64,000 bases of DNA, from positions 10,106,001-10,170,000 of the forward strand of contig NC_051124.1 in the NCBI RefSeq assembly GCF_014839805.1, given 5' to 3'. The notes below the pieces were generated by a model that ran no database searches, was not told the DNA's origin, and worked only from the letters and a program-made list of their open reading frames with translations. The first letter of the stretch is position 1. Every line of letters starts with the position of its first letter. Below are positions 1-13,000 of this stretch, one piece after another. The stretch comes from Manduca sexta. Its lineage: Eukaryota > Arthropoda > Insecta > Lepidoptera > Sphingidae. Made by a program: the position numbers and the translations under genes.

Positions 1-371
1 AATGCTATAGGCTATATATATGATGAAACATGATGCAAAAACGGGGACAATTTATTAGTTTTGAGAGCTTCTGTTGCGTGCGCTGCGTAAACGGTTAAAG
101 TTATGCAACAATAATGTATGACGGGATTGTTCCTCTTAAAAAGTTCTACAAAAATATATCATAAAACAAAAGTCCCCCGCTGCATCGGTCTGCCCGAACG
201 TGTTAAACTCAAAAACTACCCAACGTATTAGGATAAAATTTGGTATGGAGACAGTTTGAGACCCTGGGAAGAACATAGGCTCCCGAGAAAATATATAGCG
301 TGACTTTTATAACGGAAAACTTTAGCCCGAAAAACTTTATAACGCGGGCGGAGCCGCGGGCAAAAGCTAGT
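1..371 (+). mobile_element. Helitron-like element, 3' tail only
   Basis: The 3' part of the same element that is present more fully at 371-1478 and 1479-2489, cut by the window edge. It ends in a GC-rich hairpin (GCGGGCGGAGCCGC), then CAAAAG and CTAG at 367-370 followed by T. A short 3' hairpin with a CTRR end inserted before T is the hallmark of Helitrons. The tail differs from the two downstream copies at only a few positions, so the array is young. No coding capacity, so non-autonomous. Confidence 0.6.
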
Positions 372-1478
372 ATACTATTATATAAAGCTGAAGAGTTTGT
401 TTGTTTGTTTGTTTGTTTGTTTGTTTGAACGCGCTAATCTCAGGAACTACTGGTCCAAACTGAAAAATTCTTTTTGCGTTGGATAGCCCTATTTTCGTGG
501 AGTGCTATAGGCTATATATCATCACGCTATACCCAATAGGAGCGGAGCAGTAATGCCTAATCTCAGGAACTATCGGTCCGAACTGAAAAATTCTTTTTGC
601 GTTGGATAGCCCTTTGTTCGTGGAGTGCTATAGGCTATATATCATCACGCTATACCCAATAGGAGCGGAGCAGTAATGCCTAATCTCAGGAACTACCAGT
701 CCGAACTGAAAAATTCTTTTTGCGTTGGATAGCCCTTTGTTCTTGGAGTGCTATAGGCTATATATCATCACGCTATACCCAATAGGAGCGGAGCAGTAAT
801 GACTAATCTCAGGAACTACCGGTCCAAACTGAAAAAATCTTTTTGCGTTGGATAGCCTTTTGTTCGTGGAGTGCTATAGGCTATATATCATCACGCTATA
901 CCCAATAGGAGCAGAGCAGTAATGGCTAATCTGAGGAACTACCGGTTCGAACTAAAAAAATCATTTTGTATTGGATAGCCCTTTGTTCGTGAAGTGCTAT
1001 AGGCTATATATCATCACGCTATGACGAGCAGAGCAGTAATGGCTAATCTCAGAAACTAGGAGTTTGAACTGAATAATTCTTTTTGTGTTGGATAGCCCTT
1101 TGTTCCTGGAATGCTATAGGCTATATATATGATGAAACATGATGCAAAAACGGGGACAATTTATTAGTTTTGAGAGCTTCTGTTGCGTGCGCTGCGTAAA
1201 CGGTTAAAGTTATGCAACAATAATGTATGACGGGATTGTTCCTCTTAAAAAGTTCTACAAAAATATATCATAAAACAAAGTCCCCCGCTGCATCGGTCTG
1301 CCCCAACGTGTTAAACTCAAAAACTACCCAACGTATTAGGATAAAATTTGGTATGGAGACAGTTTGAGACCCTGGGAAGAACATAGGCTCCCGAGAAAAT
1401 ATATAGCGTGACTTTTATAACGGAAAACTTTAGCCCGAAAAACTTTATAACGCGGGCGGAGCCGCAGGCAAAAGCTAG
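371..1478 (+). mobile_element. Helitron-like non-autonomous element, full copy B
   Basis: Starts with a TATACTATTATATAAAGCTG terminus directly abutting the end of the upstream copy, then a (GTTT)n run, about 5.6 units of a 123-bp minisatellite, and the 3' tail ending in hairpin plus CTAG (1475-1478). The same 5' sequence followed by the 'gctaatctcaggaact' segment recurs in a short solitary relative at 58772-58942, which supports this definition of the ends. No transposase frame is present. Assignment to Helitrons rests on the 3' end and the absence of terminal inverted repeats. Confidence 0.6.
434..1115 (+). repeat. 123-bp minisatellite inside Helitron-like copy B
   Basis: Units begin with 'ctaatctcagg' at 434, 557, 680, 803, 926 and 1043, giving periods of 123 bp four times and then 117 bp. 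Each unit contains 'gttggatagccct', 'gctataggctatata' and 'aataggagcggagcagtaatg'. Short ORFs across it are artefacts of the repeat. Confidence 0.9.
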
Positions 1479-2489
1479 TATACTATTATATAAAGCTGGA
1501 GAGTTTGTTTGTTTGTTTGTTTGAACGCGCTAATCTCAGGAACTACTGGTCCAAACTGAAAAATTCTTTTTGCGTTGGATAGCCCTATTTTCATGGAGTG
1601 CTATAGGCTATATATCATCACGCTATACCCAATAGGAGCGGAGCAGTAATGCCTAATCTCAGGAACTATCGGTCCGAACTGAAAAATTCTTTTTGCGTTG
1701 GATAGCCCTTTGTTCGTGGAGTGCTATAGGCTATATATCATCACGCTATACCCAATAGGAGCAAAGCAGTAATGGCTAATCTCAGGAACTACCGGTTCGA
1801 ACTAAAAAAATCATTTTGTATTGGATAGCCCTTTGTTCGTGAAGTGCTATAGGCTATATATCATCACGCTATGACCAATAGGAGCAGAGCAGTAACGGCT
1901 AATCTCAGAAACTAGGAGTTTGAACTGAATAATTATTTTTGTGTTGGATAGCCCTTTGTTCCTGGAATGCTATAGGCTATATATATCATCACGCTATGCC
2001 CAATAGGAGCGGAGCAGTAATCGCTAATCTCAGGAACTACCGGTTCGAACTGAAAAAATATTTTGTGTTGGATAGCCCTTTGTTCCTGGAGTGCTATAGG
2101 TTATATATCGTCACGCTATGACCAATAGGAGCGGAGCAGTAATGAAACATGATGCAAAAACGGGGACAATTTATTAGTTTTGAGAGCTTCTGTTGCGTGC
2201 GCTGCGTAAACGGTTAAAGTTATGCAACAATAATGTATGACGGGATTGTTCCTCTTAAAAAGTTCTACAAAAATATATCATAAAACAAAAGTCCCCCGCT
2301 GCATCGGTCTGCCCGAACGTGTTAAACTCAAAAACTACCCAACGTATTAGGATAAAATTTGGTATGGAGACAGTTTGAGACCCTGGGAAGAACATAGGCT
2401 CCCGAGAAAATATATAGCGTGACTTTTATAACGGAAAACTTTAGCCTGAAAAACTTTATAACGCGGGCGGAGCCGCGGGCAAAAGCTAG
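1479..2489 (+). mobile_element. Helitron-like non-autonomous element, full copy C
   Basis: Third tandem copy, joined to copy B without intervening DNA. It has the same 5' end, a shorter (GTTT)n run, five minisatellite units and the same 3' tail ending CTAG at 2486-2489, followed by ordinary AT-rich sequence. Its internal units match copy B units 1, 2, 5 and 6 by their diagnostic variants plus one extra unit, so unit gain or loss has occurred since duplication. Confidence 0.6.
1530..2142 (+). repeat. 123-bp minisatellite inside Helitron-like copy C
   Basis: Units start at 1530, 1653, 1776, 1899 and 2024. Compared with copy B, the units equivalent to B3 and B4 are absent. A 60-codon ORF at 1939-2121 is only repeat sequence. 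Confidence 0.88.
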
Positions 2490-3529
2490 TATTTAATATG
2501 TCTTCTATCGTTCAAGGTGTTGAATGTGTTATATTTCATTGTATTACCAATGTATTGCATTACATAATTTTTACTCTTTTTTTTAGTTCCTGCTCATTAC
2601 GGCTAAGTTTAACTGATTTAATGTAAAAAGTAAATACACCGTGATTATCCTCGCAACACAGTAATTCCTAATTTAAACACGGTGCTCGGTAAATGGCAAA
2701 AGGCTCGCTGGCTGTAACATGGGACTTAACACAACGTGCGAAATGTGGATGATACAAACCTAGCTACTTTTGAAAAGCGTAATGCATGATGTTTTGTACG
2801 TATATATGAGTTTTATAAACAAACATTTCATAATTATTTGAGTAAACACTACAGATGTTTATCTTTTGATTTTTTAGCGATATGTTAACTAAACAACGTG
2901 AAAAGTTACTCTATCTCTTTCTTCCATTTTATCTCTACTTTGCCACTTTAAAATGACTTGTAAAAAATAATTATCTAATATATTTTTTTAAAAATTTTTA
3001 TTTCCACTTTGACACTATATAGTGTAATTTTTTATGTGATAAAATGTTGTTACTATGCACCCCTATCGTGCCCCCTATCAAATAAGATAAGATTGCAGAT
3101 GTATGCTAGTGAACTCCTGTCTAATCTCTACTGTGACAACAATGATACTGAAGCTTCCCTATCGCGATGAGTGATCGTTTTTCGTGCATTAGTGTTGCCT
3201 TTGTCATAGCGTCTTGAAGTATGAATTCATTATGCTAGACGGTTACATTGATTAGACATTAATCGTTTATCTGTAATTTTTTTGTTGTCTAACGGCCGGT
3301 TTATATAATTCCATATAATCGAGACGGATCGGAAACAGAATAGAACTGATCAGATAAATTTAATTAAATTTAATACTTTACAGATGACAAATGATCTTTG
3401 GGGCATTAATATTTAATGATCACGGGGAGGACTGCAGTCTTCGATGCACCCCCTTCCCCCTCTCCCTCTCCTCTAGTGGATTCAACCCAATCATAAACGT
3501 ATGTACTTGAGTTATTGGGGGACATCTAA
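2490..3529. other. Gene-free AT-rich stretch (Rim2 intron 6)
   Basis: No ORF, repeat array or motif I could support. I looked on the minus strand for the missing Rim2 C-terminal exon, whose expected start is the PHE[V/I].RTRLREEG signature, and did not find it. Confidence 0.5.
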
Positions 3530-3850
3530 ATGAAACTACCGCTTCGGAGGTACAATTTGAGATGTACCCAACCTGAGTTATTTGGCTCCGTCTATGAAAA
3601 AACTCTATATTGTGGCACTCATAGAGCAAAGAAAGTAAATGAAACTACCGCTTCGGAGGTACAATTTGAGATGTACCCCGACCCGAGTTATTTGGCTCCG
3701 TCTATGAAAAAACTCTATATTGAGGCACTCATAGAGCAAAGAAAGTAAATGAAACTACCGCTTCGGAGGTACAATTTTAGATGTACTCCAACCTGAGTTA
3801 CTTGGCTCCGTCTATGAAGATACTCCATATTAATAAGACACTCCAGAACA
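3530..3850 (+). repeat. 109/110-bp tandem repeat, three units
   Basis: Units start with 'atgaaactaccgcttcgg' at 3530, 3639 and 3749. They share 'ttatttggctccgtctatga' and mostly end in 'catagagcaaagaaagtaa'. The third unit is more diverged and runs almost to the Rim2 exon 6 donor at 3859. The open frame 3530-3748 follows the repeat and is not taken as a gene. Confidence 0.9.
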
Positions 3851-3859
3851 AAGACTCAC

Positions 3860-4076
3860 CATGCGGATAAGCAATGCACGAGGCGACGGTCTTGGAGAAG
3901 GCGCCGGCGGCCATGAACTCGAGGAAGTCCCTCGCCGAGCGCTCCGGCGCCGCGCCGCCCGCGCCCCGCGCCGCCGCCACGCGCGCCTTCACGCCCTCGT
4001 ACAGCACGAAGTGCACCACGGTCTCACTGATGCCCATGTACGACGCGGTGATGCCCTTGTAGAAGCCGCGGATGCC
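3860..4076 (-). CDS. Rim2: Rim2 coding exon 6
   Basis: Acceptor CGGCAG ends at 4077; donor GTGAGT begins at 3859. It encodes [32 protein letters not shown], then an Ala/Gly-rich linker, then [20 protein letters not shown] and YPH plus one base. ISET..HF..YE and [10 protein letters not shown] are family hallmarks. The linker segment (about 3930-3995) is extremely GC-rich compared with the AT-rich introns. The split codon after YPH is expected to continue as Glu at the third carrier signature, left of the window. Confidence 0.95.
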
Positions 4077-7000
4077 CTGCCGACAAACCGGTTATTCTAA
4101 TGTCATTCTTATACAAATGTATTTAGGGTTGAATTTTCAATTATCGTATTTTATCTTACTTCTTTACCCCATTTGCCATTGGAATGTTAGCCGGCTTACA
4201 TGTTGAGCATTAAGTAGTTAGTGATATTATGAATGCGTATGTTTATGAAAAAGTTTTGTTTTATTAAAAGTCAACGGAGTAACCGCTGAACGATTTTGGA
4301 TGAAAATACGATCAATAAGTCTACTTTAACAATTCTTTTCACTGTTTTATTTAAATGTTTAATTGCTATTATAAAGTGTTGTAAATATGGTATTTGTTCT
4401 TAGTAATTAAATAAAGTTAGTAAAAAGATGTTATTGACATGAGTGTTTATTTCGGACTAAAAAGAAGTAACTATGGCAAACAAAATACAATTAGTTCTAA
4501 AAATAGAACATATAAAAAATAATAAGTCACGACGAAGGTTACAATCTCCAACAGCCGCCCTTAATCGCAGTTGTGACAGAAACAAAACAAATAAAATAAT
4601 TAAGTTTCTAAACCTAAGTTAACTACACATCGTTTGTGTGCTAGAGGTCCGAGGGCCTTCGTTAGTACATCAGCAGGCATATCGTTACTTTTTATATATT
4701 CTAACTTAACAATATTATTAGATACCTTTTCCCTAATAAAGTGAAACCTAGTATCTATATGCTTCGTCCTGCTGTGGTGTACAGGATTTCGAACAAGATT
4801 AATGGCACTTTGGCTGTCAGAAGCTAAGTTAACTGAACAAAGTATACCTGTTATCTCGTATATAAACCGACGTAAGTAACACGCTTCCTTCGTGGCAGAC
4901 GCTAATGCCATATATTCTGACTCGGCCGAACTTAACGCAACAGTAGGTTGCTTCTTGGATTCCCATGATACTGGACCTCCACTTAACTTGTAAACATAAC
5001 CGGTGTATGACCTTCTGTCGATTGGACAGTTTGCCCAGTCTGCGTCACAAAAACCCTTTAAAGGTTCTCTATTCTTCCTGTAAACCAATGAATAGTTTAG
5101 GGTACCTTTTAGGTATTGCAGAATCCTTTTAGCAGCATTCCAGTGTTCTTTAGTAAAACACGTATTAAATTGACTTAAATAGCTCGTGGCGTAAGCGATG
5201 TCTGGTCGTGTGTTTACCGCTAGATACATGAGGCATCCTATTAAGTTTTGATAAGGATAAGACTCACCGACTTGACCATCCATTCTTTTTCCATATTCTT
5301 TTTAATTAATGGAGTATCCACGGCCTTACAATCCTTCATATTAAATTTTTCTAATATAGAAAGAATATAATTTCGCTGGTTCAACCTTATACTCTCGGAA
5401 TCACTTTCAACTTGTAGTCCCAAATAACATTTCAGTATTCCGAGATCTTTTAATGAAAAATATTTCGACAAATCATTCTTGACAGTGTCAAATGTCAAAT
5501 CAGAATTAAAGAAGACTATTATGTCATCAACAAAGATTCCTAATATTACAAGTTCTTTACCAAAAGTTTAGTATACACACAAGGTTCGGAAGGAGTTCCT
5601 ATGAAACCTATTTTTAAAAAGCGTTTCATTTAACTTTTTATTCCAAGCTCGCGGTGCCTGTTTAAGACCGTAAAGAGATTTCTTCAATAAACAAACTTTG
5701 TTTTCTTTACCCTTTTCAATAAAACCAAGAGGTTGCTCCATGAAAACTTCTTCTTCTAAATCTCCGTTAAGGAAAGCTGTATCGACATCTAAGTGCTTCA
5801 TTCTCAACTTCATATCTGCAGCTATCGCAAACAACGTGCGGAGGGAAGAATGACGAATCACTGGTGCGAACGTCTCCTTGTAGTCTACACTTTCAACTTG
5901 ATGAAAACCTTTGACGACGAGTCTCGCTTTATACTTGATAATATTACCATAAGCATCCCTTTTAATTTTGTAAATCCATTTACATGGTATAACCTTTTGT
6001 TAGGTCTATCTACTAAATTCCATGTATGGAGTTTCCTTAAGGAACTATACTCATCAACCATAGCATGTTGCCACTTATCAGCATCATCGGCATGAGTAGC
6101 TTCGTAATATGTCGTAGGTTCATTAGAATCTACCATTGACGTATTGTAAGCTTTATAAAAATTTGTTGCTTTTCTATCTCTGGAAGGGTATCTGCGCTCA
6201 GGGTGCGATTCCTGTTCCAAATTCGCTGTCTCTTCTTCCACACTAGGCAGCCTTAAGTCACTGAGAGACTCTCGCTCTTCCAGAGTCACTGACTCTTTTG
6301 CACTTTCTAGATTTACTGGTAAAGTTGCTTCAGCCGCCGGGCTGATACTCTCATCACAGTCATAGAATTGACAGTCATGATCAAACTCAGAATCAATCTC
6401 TTTTTGCTCATCAAATAACAATATAGATTCTGACTGTGCGACAGATTGCTTCTGCTTTAGCGCTGTAAAGCAATTTTCAAAAAGGTTGCATCTCTGGATA
6501 TAATAACTTTTCGTGGGTTAGCAGGGTCCCTAAAAATATAAGTGCCTGGATTTTCAGAATAACCGACGAAAATTGCTTCCTGTGCCTTGACATCTAATTT
6601 CTTCCTGTGACACGAAGGTATATGGACTAGAGCTCTACAACCAAATACTTTTAGATGGCTAAGATCACCTTTTCGTCCATACCATTTGTCATAAGGAATT
6701 TGTCCACCTAAGGCTCGATGAGGAGACCTATTCTTAAGGTAAATGGCAACTTGGAATGCATCTTCCCAGAATGCTTTCGGTAGTGAACTTTCAGCTAGCA
6801 ACGTTCTTGCCTTTTCTGTAACCGAACGATGGGTGCGTTCCGCTACTCCAACTTGCTGAGGACTATAAGGCGTCGTTGTTTGATGTTCTATACCTTTTGA
6901 AGCAAGATAATCAACAAACTCTTTATTCACGAACTCCTTACCTCCATCAGTCCTAATTGCTTTAATTGTTTTATCTAACTGATTTTCAACAAAAACATTG

Positions 7001-10000
7001 AAACACACAAAATATATCTTTGACTTCTGTTTTAGAAGAAATAAAATAAGCAAACACTTTTCGCGTATAATCGTCTACTATTGTCAACATATATCTATTT
7101 CCTTGAAAAGAAGTTGTAGACACCGGTCCCATCAAATCCATATGGATCAGTTCCAAAGGGGAAGTAGCCCTATTAAACGCTAACCTTTTGAAAGGTTTTC
7201 TTGCTTGTTTACCTTCCACGCAAGCGATACAACTAGTTTTATCTACTCCTGTATACTTTATACCTACCTTGTGATTTTTCAATTGGTTCATGCCTATACG
7301 ACACAAATGTCCTAACCTCTTATGCCATATTTGATAACTATCCTGACAACCAGAGTGCACATCTTGTGTCAAAAAATATCCGCCACATTCTCGGAAACAT
7401 TTACAGTTCCATCTAAAACGTACAGTCCACCACAGGGCGAGGCATGAGCAACAGATTCACCTGTAAAATTAAAAGTATCAGATTTATAAAAGTTACATCC
7501 ATTTTTATCAAAAACACAAATAAAACCCTTTTCAACAGTTTTATATACAGATAACAAACTAGCTTTCAAATCTGGTATATAAGCAACATCACTAATATTG
7601 TTGACCACGTTCTCGGGCGTGTTTATTGAAATATTTCCAATTCCGCAGCACTTAATCTGTTCTCCATTTGCGACAGTAACAGTACCTTGATTCTGTATCG
7701 AGATATTCTGAAACCAGTCCCGTCTAGAAGTCATGTGTCTAGTACAACCTGAATCTACATAAATTATGTCCTTTCTTGGGTTTCCAGAAGTATTAAGACT
7801 TGTAAATATCGTATCATTGGTATTTACCGCATTGCCTTTCTCCTTCTTGTTTCTCTGTGGACAGTCTGGTCTCTTATGTCCAGGTGTCTTGCACTCATAA
7901 CAAACTATATTCTTCTTCATTGACTTAGGCTTCTTCTTCGCATGAAAAACAGAGTCTAATGACGTAGCCACATCTTTGGACATTTCATTAAGCAGTTTTG
8001 TTTTCACCAACTCTGTAGTCACGTCTACATTGCAATTTTCTAAAGCCATAATGAGAGGTTCATACCTTGGAGTTAGACCTCCCAAAAGTATTGCAGCAAT
8101 AGACTTGTCCTCTATGACTACATCAATATCCGCAAGATCCTGTGCGGTTGACATAACTGCGTTAATATATAGTTCAATATTTTTGAACTCTGATAGACTC
8201 AACCTGTACAGTCTACGCTCCAAAAATAATCTTCGTCCTATTCCCTTATCTTCAAAGGCTTTTTGCAAACAAGTCCATGCCTCAGATGCAGTTTTCGCAC
8301 ATCTTATATGGGTTATCGCTGCACCTTCTACTGATAAGCATATCTTTGCTAATGCCTTTGCGTCTTTGCGTACCTTTGTAGAGGCATGGGTTGTGTCTCC
8401 ATCTCGGTATCCACTAATTGTTTCCCATAAATCCTCATGGATAAGGTAATTTCGCATCTTGAACTTCCAAGTCGGATATCCATCTTTTATCCTCAAACAA
8501 GGAAATGGAAAAGATGTGATCGACGCAGGGAATTTTTCACACTCGAAACATCTCCAGATTCATGTGACATTTTCAGACTATTACTATTTCCTAGTCACAC
8601 AAAAAATATATTCAACTTTATTTTACTAAATAACGTGAAAAAAAAAAAAAAACTAAGAACTAAGCGTTCGTGCTGATAACGTGTTGTAAATATGGTATTT
8701 GTTCTTAGTAATTAAATAAAGTTAGTAAAAAGATGTTATTGACATGAGTGTTTATTTCGGACTAAAAAGAAGTAACTATGGCAAACAAAATACAATTAGT
8801 TCTAAAAATAGAACATATAAAAAATAATAAGTCACGACGAAGGTTACAATCTCCAACATAAAGTAATTTGCGTCATCTGTCCGTATTACTTACACTTCTA
8901 TTCCCGTCCACGTATTGTGTTTTATAATTTATTTAAAATTATGATTATGACTTCTCAATAACAAATTGTAAGTAAGATATAGATCTTTTTCTGAGTAAGG
9001 ATGATTTTTTCATAATCCAAACATTATGAAAAAAATAAAAATATTAAAAATAAACATGTATGCATGGCTTATAAAGAATAAAAGAAAAACGATCCTCATT
9101 ACAGTTTCTCAGAGAAAATTTTATACCGTAATCAACTTAATTTTTTAATTATTAAAATTTTATGACAATAACAAATTAAATAATAATAACCGCAAAAATG
9201 CTCAAAATACTGCACGCTTTTTTAAAAGGACACGACAAAGCGACTCCACTGCACCTGATGGTAAGTAGAGTGGAGTTCAATAGAATGTCGACTGGCGACT
9301 GAAGAGAGATGACTAACCCTTGACAGTCGACACAATTATGCTGGTCTATTGGAACCGGATATACACAGGCTGATCCCGGAACGCGACACATTTACGTGGG
9401 CCGCTATGGCGGGTTTTAACACCTTGTGTACGGTTCCTATCCGGGCGGATATAAAATATAACCTACCACCAGTAACATGTATCCATTGTAACTTGTAACT
9501 TATAACTTGCAAGGATATTGAGTGACATTGTTGATGAGATGTGAATTAAAGGAATAAATAATATAATCTAATGAGTGTACGTACCGACTTAGCATATATC
9601 CTTTTAATGCATTGCAGAGCCGTCACGTTTTGTCCGTCGAGTTGTAATCGAGTCTTCACGAACCATATCGGGTTGGTCATTGTGCACGACACGAATCCTG
9701 CAACGACGAATTTCATTATAATATTGTTTATTTGCTTACTTTACTGAGATATGTTCTTTTTGCTGATGATTCTGCATTCATTATCTGCTTACTTTACTGA
9801 GAGATTTTTTTTATTTTGTTTTGTTGGTGATCCTGCAGTCTACACCGAGGGGAACCTGCGAATGGGTTACTGGTTCCCCCCGGCTTAACGACTGCAGGTA
9901 CAGAGAATGGGAAGGGGAATAGGATAATAGGGATAGGATAGAGGTTGGAGAGGGAAGGATGTATTCGCTGTATACCGGTGGCAGGGGTTTTCAGATTGAT

Positions 10001-13000
10001 TATCTGATAGTACCGAGGTTTTTACTGAAGGTAAAGTTTATTCACAGTTTGTTGCCACCGGTGTTACTGAGAGATGTTTATTTTTATAAATACATAGAAC
10101 ATATAAAGCAACGAGTTTGATAGATGTAAATGGTAAAGTATATACAATTGAAAATGTGCTTAACTTTTTTGTGTTTAGTCCTTGCTATATGCTTCAAAAT
10201 ATTATCACATTTATAGTACCGTAAGAGAAGTGTTTAGATAATTGTAGTGCCTGGCATTTATGTGTATTTATCTAGTTGAAAACCGATTATCATTACAAGT
10301 TTTCAATCGAAATTTTCATTATAATAAAAAACATTGATAAAATATATATCAATGAAATTCTAGCCATCAATCTAACTTCATGATAGCCAAATGAAAAATG
10401 CCACTATCAGATTTTGCAATACATCCTGTGTGTTTAATCGTTAGCATAATCTGCAATAATGTAAAGAAATACAATGTACGTCATTGCATCTTATCAATTG
10501 AAAACCCAGACATAAAGTAACAATAATCTTTATTTGAAGAGGTTAAAGTCCATAGGTGAGGATAGGAGTCAAGGCAGATTTTCATATTGTGTAATGACTT
10601 TATTTAGAAATTCCTTAATTAGAATTAAAAGTAAATAACAAAAATTATAAATAAAAGTATTTCTAACATGAATATGGTTCATTCTTTTCTAAAAATCTTA
10701 AATTTCATTCACAGATAAACATATATTTATTTGTTAAACATGTGTATGTCATTAACATTTTACGGCTATATCACTCCATACTACTAATAGTAGTAGTTTA
10801 ACTATGTACAAATAATACATTGTACGTAATATTTAAAGAGTGTCATGTAGTAACAACCGTGAGTTTTTGAAGTGGGCCATTGTACCACTGATCGACCTAA
10901 GAGTAGTAAAACATCTAGAACATGTCTGGCCAACCTAATATTGCTATTGATGTAATTACTGAAGAGTATAAGCGATACGTTCAAAAATCAAATTTAAATA
11001 TGAATTAACCTCTGTTGGAATTTTGCTTATTCTTGGCTACAGCTTGCACAGTTTTTAGTTTTTGGCTTCTTTTTTGTGAGTTACTTTTCTATTTTTTTTT
11101 TAATATTTGTTTTAATTTTTCTATAGGATTTATATAGTCTGGCATATTTTAACATACTGCGTGAACGTCTCCAAATTATATTGTGCTTGATTCGCTGCGC
11201 TTAAGTCACTTTTAGTTTAAATTATGTGCATGTTGAGTTTTCCTAACTTGGGCTTACATTATAGCTATAAGTTATAATATTTAAAATATTGTTATCGTAG
11301 TGTTAAGTCTGCTGGAAAACCTAATTAATAAATAAATAAATACAGTAGATTCAAAAAGATATTGCATCCTTACATATTACACAACAGAGTCCCTGCAGCG
11401 TTTGTCTGTCTGGATAAACTCAAAAACTAAGCAATACTTTTTGATGAAATTTCATATGGAGAGTTAAGGATCCTGGAAAGGACATATGCTACTTTTTATC
11501 CGAAGATAATCTATCTATACTGGGACTTATATCCCGGAACAACTATAACTCTTTCACATGGGCGGGGCCGCCAGTAAATGACAATAAGACGTATGAGAAA
11601 TTATGAATAAAATCCAAATATAAATGAAAACAACTTGCGTCAATCCATTGAAAAAATAAGGTAAAAATATATCCTGCAGTCATAATAAGAAATTGACTCA
11701 ACTGACAGAACAATCTAAATCCCACACTACGATAAAAGTTGTAGCGTCGTGGACATTTGGAACGAGATACTTCTGATTGCATAGAAGATCCAAATAGTTA
11801 CTATTAACAGATACATATGACAGCGTAGGTACTTATATAATCAACAATTAGTCCAGGGCCACTCGAGGTGTAAAGCTTCAAGAGGTTTTTTGTGGGGTGA
11901 AATAACAGCGGTCGCATCGACCCGAGGATTGTATTTAAATGTAATTCCGGATCTAGGGGAGGGGGGGACCCGGGACTCATGCCATAGTCGGCGAATTCAG
12001 AGGGCGGCAAATCCAAACTTGGCAGACGAATACACAACTCATTATTAACGCTACATTGACTACTGAGACATCCAGTACATTTAACACATTTTTTTTTCGC
12101 CGGGAGAGAAATGATGATGACAAAGGTAAAACATAAGTGGGCGGGGGCGGCTATACCAGATTTTGCTCTGCTTCGAAAAAATTCTACATCCGGGACTGTT
12201 CTGCACAACTACAAGTGTGTCTTTCTCTTCCTTATGACTACTATAACATGACAGATGCCCCACAACATTAGCGTAACCACTACTCATAAAAGCTAAAATG
12301 TTAACAATGGCAATAAAAAATCATGTCTACAGCAGTGGCGAAAGGTCCATATAACCCAATTCCTGCTGACTTCCTTTCATGTAAAATGTAATTATCATTA
12401 GAATGCAGACCGTATTTACGTAATTAGTACCTACTACCTATATGTTATGTCAGGTTCCCTTTCGGGAAACTTCACCCTTCACAATCAACCTGCAATCTGG
12501 TGGTGTTGCTAGTTTACATTCATACCTGCCGCGCTGGCTGCAGACAGATGAACTATCGGCGTGTCCGGAGGTATGTGCTGATTCAGTATAGCCTTAGCCT
12601 GCGAGTATGTGCAGAAGTAGATCGCGCGTGACGGCGCCACACCCACAATGTTAGGCCCAAGTCCTTTGAACAGCGCCCTCGGACCCTCCGTTTGGACTAT
12701 GTGCCTGAAACAAATTAAGGTGCATGACGTCAATGGGTATCTCATTTAGATAATGCTGAGGATATTTTTATCGGTATATTAAAAATCTGGAGTTGTTTGT
12801 TTGGTGTCGGATGAAGGTTAAATTGTTGTAGATAAGTTATTATGACGGCCTCGGTGACAGCGTTGTATTTTGTACGACTGCAGTGCTGAGGTCTCGGGTT
12901 CGATCCCCGGGTCGGGCAAAGTGATATTGGGTTTTTTGTTTCAGTGCGGCCCCGGAGTCTGGAATTTGTGTTTAATATGGCGATAGATTCATCCCCTATC

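Larger units (their letters stand above)
4377..8858 (-). mobile_element. Complete Ty1/copia LTR retrotransposon in Rim2 intron 5
   Basis: Two 177-bp LTRs (4377-4553 and 8682-8858) appear identical base for base, start TG and end CA, and the element is flanked by the 5-bp duplication TAAAG (4372-4376 and 8859-8863). Domain order on the minus strand is gag with CCHC knuckle, protease, integrase, reverse transcriptase, RNase H, which is the Ty1/copia order. Identical LTRs mean a very recent insertion. It lies in the same orientation as Rim2. The coding region carries about eight single-base frame breaks, each at an A/T homopolymer. Confidence 0.95.

Noticed and set aside
3861..4100. Plus-strand ORFs of 79 and 62 codons
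   Set aside because: Antisense shadows of the GC-rich Rim2 exon 6.
7976..8449. 157-codon plus-strand ORF
   Set aside because: Antisense shadow of the copia gag frame.
11804..12287. Overlapping minus-strand ORFs of 134 and 68 codons in Rim2 intron 4
   Set aside because: No recognisable motif, low-complexity GC-rich content, and location within an intron; likely repeat-derived.
12838..12930. Possible functional tRNA gene
   Set aside because: A B box is present but no cloverleaf can be formed, and the sequence continues into a SINE body.
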